Assembly (NCBI GenBank): GCA_016178305.1
Contig: JACOTM010000007.1
Coordinates: 1-64,000 of the forward strand
Direction of reading: 5' to 3'
Source: Flavobacteriia bacterium
Lineage (GTDB): Bacteria; Bacteroidota; Bacteroidia; Flavobacteriales_D; Crocinitomicaceae
Length of the DNA stretch: 64,000 bases
Below, one piece after another: positions 45,210 to 55,446 of this stretch (its first letter is position 1; each line of letters opens with the position of its first letter). Position numbers and translations under genes: made by a program. A model generated the notes under the pieces. It searched no databases. It saw only the letters and a list, made by a program, of their open reading frames with translations, and was not told the origin of the DNA.

Positions 45210-46955
45210 TCAATTAAAGAAATCCCATGTAATCCCTAATTGAATCAAGTTTTTTTGAATAGGATACCCAATCATTTGCTGATTTAATCGATCATTCCAA
45301 AAATATCCTATGTTACTCATTTTGGCATACATTCTAAATTCTCGAATTCCAATTCCTAGAAACGCATTTACGTTTAGCATTGAATGAAAAGCAGCTGTTG
45401 ACTGATTCAAAAGCATTACTTCCATTGGTCGGTTGTAATTCAATAAGTGATAATCTGAAATATAAGAAACATCAGATCCTATAATAAAATCTAATTTTTT
45501 TGTTTTCGTAGCTTTTGTTTTAAAGAAAATTCTTAATCCTAAATTATATTTTGGAACATAATTAAAATTTAATGTCGAACTGGAAAGTACACATCTTGGC
45601 TGGAAAGTAATTTTAAAAATCGTATAACTCAAATATAAACTTGCATTCGATAAAGAAATATTCGTTAACGTATCATTACGCCAAACAGAGTCTATAAAAA
45701 AATAATTCTTATTCAAAACCGTTGAAGAAGCTTCTGTGCCAATATAAAATTTTGAATTAAACGTATATTTAATTTTTATAGCTGAAAAAATTTTATTTTG
45801 CAATTGTAACCCTGGTAAAGCAGTATTGTAATTATTTGAAAAATAATTTCTCTGATATGGAATTGGTAATTTTTGTTCCATTGATAAATTCGCAAAGACA
45901 TTTAAATTTCTACGTTTAAATTCAATTTGAGCATGATTAGAACGTTCGTTTTTCGCTCCTATTAAATTAAAATAAAATACATTTTTAAACTTTATTTGCT
46001 TGAAATTAATATTTAGATTAGAAGAGATACTAATTTCAGTCGTATCATGATGTCTCGCCAAATTTTGAGCATCCCAATACTTCTGTATAAGTAATCCATT
46101 TAAATAAATCTTCTTTGTTTTAGTAAAAACTCCGAATCCATTTGAAATACAAGCTAATCGAAATTGATCTTTTGACTTCAAGGAATCATAATTATAGCTT
46201 GAATAGTTTGTTAAATCCGTAAATACTTCCCGATAAATTTGACTTGAAATTTGATAATTATGGCTTGAAATAAATCCTAATGCTTTCGATGAATCTTTCA
46301 ATAAATCAAAATGGTTTTCCCACTGAACAATTCCTCTATTCAAATTCCGATAACAAGAATCTGAAAATGAATTATACACATTTGCATATTCTAATCCTTG
46401 ATACAAAATAGTTGAATCATTATAGACCCCACCGCTTAATTTGGTGTTTTTATTTTCAAGAAGCATTTCAATTTTAGTTGTATAAAAAATAGTGTTTCTT
46501 CGATAACTTACTTGTAACAGTTTCTTCGAAAAATTATTATTTTTTAATACTCCTTGTGTGCTATTTTGCTGAATAATGATATTCAATAATGATTTACTAG
46601 AAATTGCATGCTCATAATCTACGTTTAATACTTGAGTACCTTTTGAACCAAAAGCATAATTAAATCCCAAATGTGGCAAAGCTGTAAACTTCAAATCTTT
46701 AAATTGAGGTTCGGAATTAATTAACTGTAACGTATTATTATGAAACAATAATTCGGGATTAAGTAATGAATTTAGACCAAAACCTCCTCCGGGAATATTA
46801 GTAAATAACTTCGTCGTTTTTACATCTAAAGAATCCAATTCACCTCCTGAAAGATAACCATATTTTAAAGAATCCGATTCTTCATAAATAGTCACTAATT
46901 GACTTTTCAAAGAAAAGCACCAAATTAATGAAAGAAAAAGAAACGTAAACTTCAT
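45210..46955 (-). CDS. putative porin (outer-membrane beta barrel)
   Basis: Outer-membrane protein of the family often named putative porin. The 581-residue product has a signal peptide (MKFTFLFLSLIWCFSLKSQ), a short globular start, then alternating strands to the end, with many aromatic girdle residues (SYRRNTIFYTTKIEM, AQIEFKRRNLNVFANLSM). The chain ends in LGITWDFFN with a C-terminal aromatic pattern. The ATG at 46955 is used; the TTG three codons upstream is not needed. Substrate unknown. Confidence 0.8.
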   Translation of the reverse strand: MKFTFLFLSLIWCFSLKSQLVTIYEESDSLKYGYLSGGELDSLDVKTTKLFTNIPGGGFGLNSLLNPELLFHNNTLQLINSEPQFKDLKFTALPHLGFNYAFGSKGTQVLNVDYEHAISSKSLLNIIIQQNSTQGVLKNNNFSKKLLQVSYRRNTIFYTTKIEMLLENKNTKLSGGVYNDSTILYQGLEYANVYNSFSDSCYRNLNRGIVQWENHFDLLKDSSKALGFISSHNYQISSQIYREVFTDLTNYSSYNYDSLKSKDQFRLACISNGFGVFTKTKKIYLNGLLIQKYWDAQNLARHHDTTEISISSNLNINFKQIKFKNVFYFNLIGAKNERSNHAQIEFKRRNLNVFANLSMEQKLPIPYQRNYFSNNYNTALPGLQLQNKIFSAIKIKYTFNSKFYIGTEASSTVLNKNYFFIDSVWRNDTLTNISLSNASLYLSYTIFKITFQPRCVLSSSTLNFNYVPKYNLGLRIFFKTKATKTKKLDFIIGSDVSYISDYHLLNYNRPMEVMLLNQSTAAFHSMLNVNAFLGIGIREFRMYAKMSNIGYFWNDRLNQQMIGYPIQKNLIQLGITWDFFN

Positions 46956-46986
46956 GATGTTCAAACGAAAGTTAAAGATATAAAAA

Positions 46987-47004
46987 AAGGGGCAAATGCC
47001 CCTT
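46987..47004 (-). terminator. intrinsic terminator of rpsT
   Basis: AAGGGGC and GCCCCTT arms around a four-base AAAT loop, T run on the minus strand. It is 23 bases after the rpsT stop. Confidence 0.85.
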
Positions 47005-47026
47005 CAATATTTCAAAAAATCAACAA

Positions 47027-47275
47027 TTACTTTTTGTTTACAAAAACTTGTAATCCTGATTTTAAATTTGCAGCTTTATTAGCATGAATAACTTTAACTT
47101 TCGCTAATTTATCAATCATTGCTATTACACTTGGTAACAATGTCACAGCTTCATCTTTTCCAGCAGCACGCAATTTACGTACAGCATTACGAGTTGTTTT
47201 GTGAACGTATTTGTTACGTAGTCTTTTAGACTCGTTTGATCTAATTCTTTTTTGTGCAGATTTATGATTTGCCAT
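47027..47275 (-). CDS. rpsT: 30S ribosomal protein S20
   Basis: S20 is a helical protein bound to the foot of 16S rRNA. The 82-residue product has the family start [22 protein letters not shown], then [13 protein letters not shown] and the closing [15 protein letters not shown]. It lies 37 bases after the tRNA-Glu gene on the same strand and is probably on the same transcript. Confidence 0.96.
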   Translation of the reverse strand: MANHKSAQKRIRSNESKRLRNKYVHKTTRNAVRKLRAAGKDEAVTLLPSVIAMIDKLAKVKVIHANKAANLKSGLQVFVNKK

Positions 47276-47312
47276 TTTTTTCTTTATTATTATTTACAGA
47301 ACTTAATCTTTG

Positions 47313-47384
47313 TAGCCCATAGGAGAATCGAACTCCTGTTTCCAGGATGAAAACCTGATGTCCTAACCACTAGACGAATGGGCC
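47313..47384 (-). tRNA. tRNA-Glu (UUC)
   Basis: 72-base cloverleaf on the minus strand. The acceptor arms GGCCCAT and ATGGGCT pair with one G-U at the end; the D-arm contains GTGGTTAG; the anticodon loop TTTTCAT has TTC at the centre; the T-arm reads AGTTCGATTC. CCA is not encoded. A clear promoter lies upstream and rpsT follows. Confidence 0.96.
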
Positions 47385-47427
47385 TTAATCCTTTTCCTAA
47401 TATAAACCGTTGTCTATTTTCGGAGTG

Positions 47428-47460
47428 CAAATATAAGCACGTTTTTCGTAAAACTCCAAA
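47428..47460 (-). promoter_or_regulatory. promoter of the tRNA-Glu-rpsT transcript
   Basis: On the minus strand TTTG (47460-47457), 21 bases, then TATATTTG (47435-47428). The predicted start near 47421 lies about 37 bases before the mature tRNA end. Confidence 0.75.
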
Positions 47461-47608
47461 TAAAAATGTATTTTTTTTATCTTTTTTTGAAAATATTTTA
47501 ATTTAAAACTAAAAATCAACATTTTACAGCATATTTATTACTGTTTTTCATTCTAAAATCAAAAGGAAGAATACTCGTATCGATATCTAACACTCTTCTG
47601 TTTATTTT

Positions 47609-49087
47609 CTAATATGCTTTCGCTAACACAACCCTCTTTAAAGATGGTTTTCCTGTCACCATACACACACCTATTTCTTCTGGTGCGTCTAAAGGAATAC
47701 AACGAATCGTTGCTTGCGTTTCATTTTTTATTAATTCTTCTGTTTCGGCGGTTCCATCCCAATGTACTAAAAAGAATCCTCCTTCAGCTTTAATTTTTGT
47801 TTTGAAATCTTCGTAAGTATCCACTTTTTGAATATTTTCTTCTCTAAACTTCAAAGATCTTTCGTAAAGATTTGTTTGAATTTCAAGAAGTAAATTTTGA
47901 ATATAAATCTCTAAGCCTTCAAAGTCAATTACTGATTTTTCTTTCGTATCTCTTCTTGCGATTTCTATCTTTCCATTTTCTAAATCCCGTGGCCCCATCG
48001 CTAATCGAACTGGAACGCCTTTCGTTTCATATTCAGCAAATTTCCATCCGGGACGTTTGTTTACATCGTCATCATATTTGAAAGAAATTCCTAATTGACT
48101 CAATTTAGTTTTTAATTCAGTTGCTTTTTCTGAAATGCGCACCAAATCTTCATCTGTTTTATGAATTGGCACCATAACAACCTGAATAGGTGCTAATGCT
48201 GGAGGCAAAACCAATCCTTCATCATCTGAATGTGTCATAATAAGTGCTCCCATCAAACGTGTAGATACTCCCCAAGAAGTTGCCCAAACATGCTCTAACT
48301 TTCCTTCTTTGTCTGCAAATTTCACATCAAAAGCCTTCGCGAAATTTTGACCTAAGAAATGAGAAGTTCCTGCCTGTAAAGCTTTTCCATCTTGCATCAT
48401 TGCCTCGATACAATAAGTATCATCTGCCCCTGCAAAACGTTCGCTTTCTGTCTTACGTCCTCGAATAACAGGCATTGCCATAAATTTTTCAGCAAATTCT
48501 GTATAAACATCCAACATCTGCTCAGCCTCTGCAACCGCTTCATTTTTAGTCGCATGAGCTGTATGACCTTCTTGCCATAAAAATTCTGCTGTTCTTAAAA
48601 ATAAACGAGTTCTCATTTCCCAACGAACAACATTAGCCCATTGATTGATTAATATTGGTAAATCTCTATAAGACTGAATCCATCCTTTATATGTATTCCA
48701 AATTATTGCTTCACTTGTTGGGCGAACAATTAATTCTTCTTCTAATTTTGCTTCAGGATCTACGATTAATTTAGACGGATTATTTGGATCTGTTTTTAAT
48801 CTATAATGAGTTACAACTGCACATTCTTTAGCAAATCCTTCTGCATTTTTTTCTTCTGCTTCGAATAAACTTTTGGGAACAAACAAAGGAAAATAAGCAT
48901 TTTGATGACCTGTTTCTTTGAACATTTTATCCAATTGAGCTTGAATTTTTTCCCAGATTGCATAACCGTAAGGCTTAATTACCATACAACCTCTTACTCC
49001 TGAATTTTCTGCCAAATCAGCTCTTGTTACTAACTCATTGTACCATTTTGAATAATCTTCCTCCCTTGTGCAATTTTTTTGTGCCAT
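47609..49087 (-). CDS. proS: prolyl-tRNA synthetase, archaeal/eukaryotic-type
   Basis: Charges tRNA-Pro. The 492-residue product has the class II start [22 protein letters not shown], motif 1-2 region RPTSEAIIW, then [24 protein letters not shown], motif 3 in [23 protein letters not shown], and an anticodon-binding end closing in ...LAKAY. The lack of the bacterial insertion domain and the C-terminal Tyr fit the archaeal/eukaryotic form common in Bacteroidota. I use the ATG at 49087; the frame upstream to 49153 encodes a hydrophobic stretch that looks like noncoding sequence. Confidence 0.94.
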   Translation of the reverse strand: MAQKNCTREEDYSKWYNELVTRADLAENSGVRGCMVIKPYGYAIWEKIQAQLDKMFKETGHQNAYFPLFVPKSLFEAEEKNAEGFAKECAVVTHYRLKTDPNNPSKLIVDPEAKLEEELIVRPTSEAIIWNTYKGWIQSYRDLPILINQWANVVRWEMRTRLFLRTAEFLWQEGHTAHATKNEAVAEAEQMLDVYTEFAEKFMAMPVIRGRKTESERFAGADDTYCIEAMMQDGKALQAGTSHFLGQNFAKAFDVKFADKEGKLEHVWATSWGVSTRLMGALIMTHSDDEGLVLPPALAPIQVVMVPIHKTDEDLVRISEKATELKTKLSQLGISFKYDDDVNKRPGWKFAEYETKGVPVRLAMGPRDLENGKIEIARRDTKEKSVIDFEGLEIYIQNLLLEIQTNLYERSLKFREENIQKVDTYEDFKTKIKAEGGFFLVHWDGTAETEELIKNETQATIRCIPLDAPEEIGVCMVTGKPSLKRVVLAKAY

Positions 49088-49170
49088 TGTAATTTGAAAA
49101 TATTTAGATTGCGAAGTTAATAAAATTAACCCTACTAAAATTTGAAAAAGCAATATTATTCAAATAACAA

Positions 49171-49232
49171 AGTGAGTTTGTAAATGCGTTTAGAATAACC
49201 TTGTTTTCCATTGACCCACTTACAAACTCACT
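49171..49232. repeat. 13-base inverted repeat between proS and the next gene
   Basis: AGTGAGTTTGTAA (49171-49183) and TTACAAACTCACT (49220-49232) are exact inverted arms 36 bases apart. The region follows the minus-strand gene ending at 49254 and could be its weak terminator or a processing stem. Confidence 0.5.
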
Positions 49233-49253
49233 CTTTCTTTAGGTGATTACGTT

Positions 49254-52058
49254 TTATTTCTTAACGATTTTTTTGACAATAGATTGTCCGCTGTTTGTTA
49301 TTTTCATTAAATAAATTCCATCAATTACCCCTTCTAATTGAACCGTTTCTTTAGATTCAATAATATCTTTTGAATACAAATTTTTACCTTCTAAATTATA
49401 AACTACAATTGAACCAGCACCCGCTTTTAATCCTTCTACATTTAATAATGTCGAAAATGGATTTGGATATACATTGAAATCGATTAATTTCTTTTCGACT
49501 ACACTCAAGTCTGTCTCTATTGTGCCAAAATTATTTCCACAAGCTGTAGAATCTTGGGCATACTCATTTCGAAGAATTGCTGCATATTCAAATAATTTTT
49601 GAGAACTTGAATCTGGTGTTAAATTCACGGTATCAAACGCTATCGTAAAAGCTTGAAGAAAGGAAACATTTGTTCCATTTGCCATACTAAATTTACCAGT
49701 ACTCCCCATTACCCTTCTATCCCCTGGACTATTTTGACTGGAACCTTCACTCCATTCACTATTGACAACTTGACCATAAGTCCCATATCCTAAACTATCA
49801 GAAGTTCCCGGATAAGCATATCTTGTATTTACATTTACAGCATTTGGTCCTTGTCCTCCATAAGTTTGAGTCTGTCCATTTTGATACAGTCCTTGAGAAC
49901 AATTGTAAATACCAACAGCAGAATTTGGATCATTATAAGGAAATACATTTGAACCACCTACCACTAAACTTGACTCTAAAGTACCAAATTCATTGTCTAT
50001 AATTCCATCACCAAATCCAAATCCATTGATAGATTGAGCCGAATCTACTCCAAAAGCATTATCTATTCCATCATTTTCAAGCTTAGCACCTTTTAAAAAT
50101 TGCATTCCCATTGATGGGATATTTTCTCCAAATCCATTGACCCCACCTCCATCTTCATCAAAATTATCTCCATTATATACATAAATTAAACCGTTTTGAA
50201 CATTTGTTCCAGTATAATCATCACCATAATAGCCCAAATCAAAGTCACTAAAATTAGTTAAATAGGCATTATAAACATCTCCGCCCCTATTCATATAAAT
50301 TGATTTCACAAAAATTGTATTTTTTTCAGCATCATTGACATCACAATCAAACACATGAAAATAATTGTACCATTCCATATTGTAACCAACTAAAGGATCA
50401 ATAGCATGCTGAATTGTCAGAATGCATTTATCCCCATAAATAGCAGGATAATCTCCTAAATACGGCTCATAAATTCCATTATTATTTCCATCGACAAAAT
50501 TTGCTAAATTCACTGCTTGTCCTTGAGCAACATTTCCGTGAGCTGGCCATTCTCTAATCCCAAAAGGTGCCACATAGTTCAAGGTTCCCCATTGCAAATT
50601 GTTTAGATGATCTACTATCATATCCTTCGTTACATAATAACCTCTATTGTATTTTGCTGTATATACATCAAAATCGCCATAAGTATTTGAACTTGGTCCG
50701 ACCATGTAATTTAAATCATTATAAATTCCATTTCCTTGCACTCCAACCACCTCATCATTATTGTTTAAACCTACAAGATAATTTTCAGAAAAAAACATTG
50801 CTGAAGACAATGTATCATTGTTATTAATTTTAAATCCTGCTGTAGTATTATCTCCATAAAACAAGCCAAAACCATTTCTCACATAAGCTTCTATATTATT
50901 ATACATAAACTTTTGTGAAAATTCAATCACATTCAGATCTGAAAGTAAATCACTCGTTTTCATTAAAAATGAACTTGTAAAATTCCCTAAACTTTGATTA
51001 TTAGCATTTATAAGACCTCCTGTACTTATATTCATTGTTCCTGATATTAAAAATTCATTATTATCAACAAACAATGAATTAATATAAAATCCTTTTGAAT
51101 AGATTAAAGAATCTAATAATTGCATTTGAGAATCTAACTTTACAACAACTCCATTAGATTGAGAAGCACGATAAATTAAATAAATTGAGGTTCCATTCGC
51201 GTATCCTTCAATACTTTTATAACTTCCTACTGCATCAATATAAGGAATAGATAAAAAATTTGTTTCTATTAAATTTAAATTTTCATCAAATTTCAAATAC
51301 TTATCCTTGTAAAAGAATAATAAAGTATTACCTTGTGACAACAACTCAATATTAAAATTTGTGGAAACACCTGCAAATTGAACTGTTTGATAACTATTTA
51401 CAGCTGTTCTTTTATAAACCTTTCCATTTGAAAATGCTGTAAATTCTTTTCCATTTACGACAATTTGCTCCACAACTTTATTACCACCTAAATAACTAGT
51501 AGTCACAACATTGGATACATCAACAACCTCCGTAGAAAAATTATTCAGATTCATTGAAGGTGAGGATAAGCGAATTAGACCTTGCGTTGAAGAAACAACA
51601 TACGTTACAATTTCCCCGTTTATTTCTAACGATTTCAAATAACCATTATTAAGTAAATCTGAAAACAAATAACTATCTGTTACCACTCCATTTAAAATGT
51701 TGTAAAATGAAATTTTTGAATTATTTCCAATTTTATTTAATACGCCTAAGGTAAATGAACCGTCCGAATTTTTAATCACACCTGTAACCTTTGGCCTAGC
51801 GTCAATAATATTTGAATTTAGAATTACTTTTGTCACTGACAACAAATCTCCTAAATCATTAACATATCCAATTTTTAAATCAATATCATTATTCAATGTA
51901 TCTTCATAAACATGAAATAGTAAATTGTTCGCCCCGTCTTTCAACGCAAAAGTTTCTTCAAAACTTTGTGTTTGATCAGTATTAAAAAATGTTCTAGAAA
52001 ATTGTGCGATGGATAAAGAAGAACAAAGTAAAGTCGCTGTTAATAATTTAATTTTCAT
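49254..52058 (-). CDS. type IX secreted protein with C-terminal sorting domain
   Basis: Large exported protein, 934 residues, function unknown. It has a signal peptide (MKIKLLTATLLCSSLSIAQ), a beta-rich body (LKIGYVNDLGD, VVKLDSQMQLLDSL), and Asp/Asn/Gly-rich segments near 590-700 that may bind calcium (DEDGGGVNGFGENI, DGNNNGIYEPYLGDYP). It ends in a type IX sorting domain (FNVYPNPFSTLLNVEGL, GIYLMKITNSGQSIVKKIVKK). A -7 box TAAATTTG is at 52085-52092 (minus). Confidence 0.8.
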   Translation of the reverse strand: MKIKLLTATLLCSSLSIAQFSRTFFNTDQTQSFEETFALKDGANNLLFHVYEDTLNNDIDLKIGYVNDLGDLLSVTKVILNSNIIDARPKVTGVIKNSDGSFTLGVLNKIGNNSKISFYNILNGVVTDSYLFSDLLNNGYLKSLEINGEIVTYVVSSTQGLIRLSSPSMNLNNFSTEVVDVSNVVTTSYLGGNKVVEQIVVNGKEFTAFSNGKVYKRTAVNSYQTVQFAGVSTNFNIELLSQGNTLLFFYKDKYLKFDENLNLIETNFLSIPYIDAVGSYKSIEGYANGTSIYLIYRASQSNGVVVKLDSQMQLLDSLIYSKGFYINSLFVDNNEFLISGTMNISTGGLINANNQSLGNFTSSFLMKTSDLLSDLNVIEFSQKFMYNNIEAYVRNGFGLFYGDNTTAGFKINNNDTLSSAMFFSENYLVGLNNNDEVVGVQGNGIYNDLNYMVGPSSNTYGDFDVYTAKYNRGYYVTKDMIVDHLNNLQWGTLNYVAPFGIREWPAHGNVAQGQAVNLANFVDGNNNGIYEPYLGDYPAIYGDKCILTIQHAIDPLVGYNMEWYNYFHVFDCDVNDAEKNTIFVKSIYMNRGGDVYNAYLTNFSDFDLGYYGDDYTGTNVQNGLIYVYNGDNFDEDGGGVNGFGENIPSMGMQFLKGAKLENDGIDNAFGVDSAQSINGFGFGDGIIDNEFGTLESSLVVGGSNVFPYNDPNSAVGIYNCSQGLYQNGQTQTYGGQGPNAVNVNTRYAYPGTSDSLGYGTYGQVVNSEWSEGSSQNSPGDRRVMGSTGKFSMANGTNVSFLQAFTIAFDTVNLTPDSSSQKLFEYAAILRNEYAQDSTACGNNFGTIETDLSVVEKKLIDFNVYPNPFSTLLNVEGLKAGAGSIVVYNLEGKNLYSKDIIESKETVQLEGVIDGIYLMKITNSGQSIVKKIVKK

Positions 52059-52436
52059 AATTTGGGATATTTAGAATTATACCTCAAATTTAAAACAGAA
52101 ATGAAAATATAATTATTTATTAAAACTAAATTTATTTCTTTTTATACAAGTCTAAAAACAGAGCCGTCAGCATTAAATAATTTGCTTTATTATGTTCAAT
52201 TATAAAATTGATATTTTTCAAACATAGGAGTTCGATTAAAATTTCACACTCAGATTTTATTTCAATTTGAAAGAAAAATGTTTAGCACGATAGTTTAAGC
52301 CCTTCGAAAGGAGCTAAATCAAGATAACATTACTACCCATTTGAATTTAATTGAAAAACTTTTTTGTATTTCACCTAATAAAAAGCGATTTACTTATCAA
52401 AATGATTGAAATATTGTCATTATCAGCTAATTTCAA
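52059..52436. other. 378-base intergenic region, mostly empty
   Basis: Contains the -7 box of the 52058 gene (52085-52092) and a short imperfect hairpin around AAGCCCTTCGAAAGGAGCTAA near 52288-52318, without a T run. I see no gene or other element. Confidence 0.5.
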
Positions 52437-53972
52437 CTAACTTATTACCAACTCTTTTTTTACTGCTTCGGAATAAGAAATTTTATTCAATTTACTTTCA
52501 ATCCACGCGATGACATTAAAATATTCTAACAATGCTTGTTCATGGTGATTCTCTAAAACTTTACAAATATCTTTTTGCATTTGGTTCAATACCAATGTTT
52601 TTTCTGAATTTGTAACGGCTTTAGCTAATTTTCGAATATGTTTAATACAAACGGTTTCAGCTTCATAATCTCTTTCTTGTTTATTTAAATAACGATTTGT
52701 TGATTTAATAACATATTCCAAGAAATCGTAATTCTCTAATTCAAAGTGTAACACCAAATTGATTAAACGAGAGAAGCTATAAATATCCTGTCTTAAATTT
52801 TGTTCATTATCATTCAATACCAAATTAATATACGACAAAGCTTTCTTATACTCACCTATTCCAAAATAGCTATAAGCCTTATTGTAAGTCAGTACAACTT
52901 CATATTCTTTATTAATTTTCTCTCCATAAAAAGTTTGCAATTCTTCAATTTTTGGAATTAAATCAACACTTTTTTGGAATTCCCCCATCGCATGCAATAA
53001 CGTTAATTCTTGATTGTAAGAATTTGAAAATAAACGCACCAAAATATCTGTCGAATTGAATCCTTTAACCGTTTCCAAAGCACGCATATCTACAATCATT
53101 TTTTGCGCATTCTCAAAATCTTTACTATCGATATAACATCTTAGTAAATGTGACATTGTCATCACGTAACGTTGAGCAGAATCTATTTTAATATTCGGAT
53201 TATGATCTAAAATTTCTCTTGTTTTGTTAAAAAATTGAAAGCTGTCAGCATAATTACGATTTGTTGCTGCACATAAACCTTTAATATAATAACACATAGA
53301 AGCTGCACGAGTCGATAATGCTGTATTCTTACCTTTAATTAAATGATAATCCGCAATTCCTTCTACAATAGCATTTTCAGATTCAGTTCTTGAAAACCCA
53401 CCACTTCTAAAAATCAAATTAATTTTTGAATAAATCACTTGGTATTCAGCTAAATTTCGAAGCTTTGCAATAACCATTTCTTCTTCTTCAACCAATTGAT
53501 CTAAATCTGTCGTAAACTCTCCTGCTTCGTATGCTTCTTCTAATAATTTTTTTTCCCATGATAATAATTCATACCAATAGTAAAATTTTTCGTGATCTTT
53601 TGCTATTTCTTTTGCCCTTGCAACAAACTTTTCACATTCTTTATACAAAGCTTTATTGTATAAAACTTCAACATTCTTTATTTCTTGCTTCAACAAGCTA
53701 CTCACAGATTGTTCCGAGTAAAATGAGCGCAAACTTTTTAACACCAATTTATACAAGTGATTCTTTTCAGAAGGCAAATGCTTTATAAAAGTTTCTTTTG
53801 CGAAAGCCTTTTTTAAATCATCTTCATTATATACTACTTGCTTTTCAATATAATCAAAAATTTTCAAATAATTTTTATCGCCAGATTGCAACGAAGAAGA
53901 TAATTTAAAAAATCTTTTTTCAGATTTTGTTAGTGACTTGATAAGTTTAAAAAGTTCTGTAGAAGGCTTCAT
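52437..53972 (-). CDS. large helical protein of unknown function
   Basis: 511 residues, no signal or membrane helix. The start LFKLIKSLTKSEKRFFKLSSSLQ reads as a conserved opening, followed by repeated helix pairs that look TPR-like (YVMTMSHLLRCYIDSKDFENAQKMI, YNKAYSYFGIGEYKKALSYINLVL). It is flanked by a long gap and lies alone. A scaffold role is plausible but inferred. No family named. Confidence 0.7.
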   Translation of the reverse strand: MKPSTELFKLIKSLTKSEKRFFKLSSSLQSGDKNYLKIFDYIEKQVVYNEDDLKKAFAKETFIKHLPSEKNHLYKLVLKSLRSFYSEQSVSSLLKQEIKNVEVLYNKALYKECEKFVARAKEIAKDHEKFYYWYELLSWEKKLLEEAYEAGEFTTDLDQLVEEEEMVIAKLRNLAEYQVIYSKINLIFRSGGFSRTESENAIVEGIADYHLIKGKNTALSTRAASMCYYIKGLCAATNRNYADSFQFFNKTREILDHNPNIKIDSAQRYVMTMSHLLRCYIDSKDFENAQKMIVDMRALETVKGFNSTDILVRLFSNSYNQELTLLHAMGEFQKSVDLIPKIEELQTFYGEKINKEYEVVLTYNKAYSYFGIGEYKKALSYINLVLNDNEQNLRQDIYSFSRLINLVLHFELENYDFLEYVIKSTNRYLNKQERDYEAETVCIKHIRKLAKAVTNSEKTLVLNQMQKDICKVLENHHEQALLEYFNVIAWIESKLNKISYSEAVKKELVIS

Positions 53973-54159
53973 TTTTCACAACGTATTAGTTCCTATTGTT
54001 TCAAATGTACGGAAAAAAATATTCAAAAACCATTTTATTTCTAATTCAATTATTTAAACTGTATCATCTATTGATTAAACAGTTTAGCTCTAAAAAATAC
54101 TTGAATTCCTATCGATTTTATAGATTTAATATTGTTGGATTCTTAACAACTAAAAAACG

Positions 54160-54193
54160 AAAAGCTCTCATACCAAAATTGGCGAGAGCTTTT
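54160..54193 (-). terminator. hairpin terminator downstream of the glucosaminidase gene
   Basis: AAAAGCTCTC (54160-54169) pairs with GAGAGCTTTT (54184-54193). T-rich sequence follows on both sides. It probably ends minus-strand transcription from 54253. Confidence 0.75.
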
Positions 54194-54194
54194 T

Positions 54195-54221
54195 CAAACA
54201 AACAACAAACAACAAACAAAA
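54195..54221. repeat. short ACAAACA tandem repeat
   Basis: About four near-copies of (A)ACAAACA between the 54160 hairpin and the glucosaminidase gene. Low-complexity 3' sequence; no function suggested. Confidence 0.6.
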
Positions 54222-54252
54222 CTCTATGAAGAGCTTTTTCTTTCAATAAAGA

Positions 54253-55173
54253 TTATCGTACTGTGATAATTTGACCTTTATTAATTTTTTGATCCGCATC
54301 TAAGGGACTATTTAATTTCATTAATGATTCTAATTTTATTGCTTCTTCTTGCGAAATTTGGCGTAACGTTGTTTCTTTATTCACAACATATTCATGGCTT
54401 TTTCCTTTTGAATGATGTCTTTTCGGTTGTAAATAAATAATATCTCCTTCAACCAATACATCTTTTTTAATTCCTAAATCATTGTATCGGTATAATTGCC
54501 ACAACCCCATATCAAATTCTTTAGCTATTTTATAAAATGTATCTCCCTTCTTTGCAACTATATACTTGACTTTATTCGAATGTATCAAAGTAACATGTGT
54601 CATGCTTACAGTATTATTTTCAGCTAAAAGTTCTGGCACTTTTTCAGTAACAACTCCATTTAAAGCATCTAATTGATACAATTTCAAATTTTCAATTATA
54701 TCAACTAACATCTCTGGATATTTTGGATTGGTAGCATAACCAGCATCTTTCAATCCTTGAGCCCACGATTTGTAATCCGTAATTGACAGGTCAAATAATT
54801 TTGAATAACGCGTTTTAATAGTTAAAAACTTACTGTGATCTAAATAAGAATCTGCCGCAGTTGTGTAAACTCTGAAACATTCTCCTTTAGAATCATCATC
54901 CATATACATTTTTTCACCTGTCCAATCAGAACATTTAATTCCAAAATGATTATTCCCTTTCGTTGCTAAGTCTGAATTTCCACTTCCGCTTTCTAAAATT
55001 CCTTGAGCCATCGTAATGCTTGCTGGAATTTTGTAATCAATCATCTGTTGAACAGCAACTTTCTTCCATAACTCAACATATTCCTCTTTCGAAATAAGCT
55101 TTCCTGCTATTCCAAAAAAAGGAAATACTGAACTTGTTATTACTAAAAAGAGAAATTTCTTCATAAAACTCAT
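54253..55173 (-). CDS. glucosaminidase-domain protein with LysM repeats, exported
   Basis: Peptidoglycan hydrolase acting on GlcNAc-MurNAc linkages. The 306-residue product has a signal peptide, then the glucosaminidase domain (about 30-165) with PASITMAQGILESGSGNSDLA, the catalytic Glu being that in ILESG, then GNNHFGIKC and YLDHSKFLTIKTRY. Two LysM motifs follow (about 205-250: YIVAKKGDTFYKIAKEFDMG; about 262-305: HEYVVNKETTLRQISQEE). Start ATG at 55173 or 55164. Wall remodelling role inferred from the domains. Confidence 0.93.
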   Translation of the reverse strand: MSFMKKFLFLVITSSVFPFFGIAGKLISKEEYVELWKKVAVQQMIDYKIPASITMAQGILESGSGNSDLATKGNNHFGIKCSDWTGEKMYMDDDSKGECFRVYTTAADSYLDHSKFLTIKTRYSKLFDLSITDYKSWAQGLKDAGYATNPKYPEMLVDIIENLKLYQLDALNGVVTEKVPELLAENNTVSMTHVTLIHSNKVKYIVAKKGDTFYKIAKEFDMGLWQLYRYNDLGIKKDVLVEGDIIYLQPKRHHSKGKSHEYVVNKETTLRQISQEEAIKLESLMKLNSPLDADQKINKGQIITVR

Positions 55174-55331
55174 TTTGCACTATTACGAAGGTTATCAACA
55201 ATGGTTACATTTTTTGTTAATAACAATAAAAAAATGATTTTTATCAGACTTATTATACTTTAGAATACTTAAATTCAACTTTAATTTTACACGAAAATTG
55301 AATTCAATTTAATTGATATGTTTTATTATTA

Positions 55332-55428
55332 GACAAAAAGTCATGTTCAACTAAAAAAAGCTGTCATTTTTTCAGTGAAATAAACTGATTTCTAATTTGG
55401 TTTATCATTTGACAAAAAATATATGTTC
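55332..55428. repeat. near-direct repeat pair upstream of clpB
   Basis: GACAAAAAGTCATGTTC (55332-55348) and GACAAAAAATATATGTTC (55411-55428) share both ends, 79 bases apart. The second copy is 19 bases before the clpB ATG. They may be operators or an alternative promoter; no perfect TAnnTTTG box lies before clpB. Confidence 0.4.
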
Positions 55429-55446
55429 TAAAAAATTAAATAAATT

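Noticed and set aside
54195..54221. ACAAACA tandem repeat as a CRISPR-like or phase-variable element
   Set aside because: Too short, no spacers, and it lies in a 3' noncoding region.
53996..54229. Plus-strand 77-codon open frame downstream of the helical protein gene
   Set aside because: It spans the terminator hairpin and low-complexity repeats, with a Leu/Phe/Lys-rich composition typical of AT-rich noncoding DNA.
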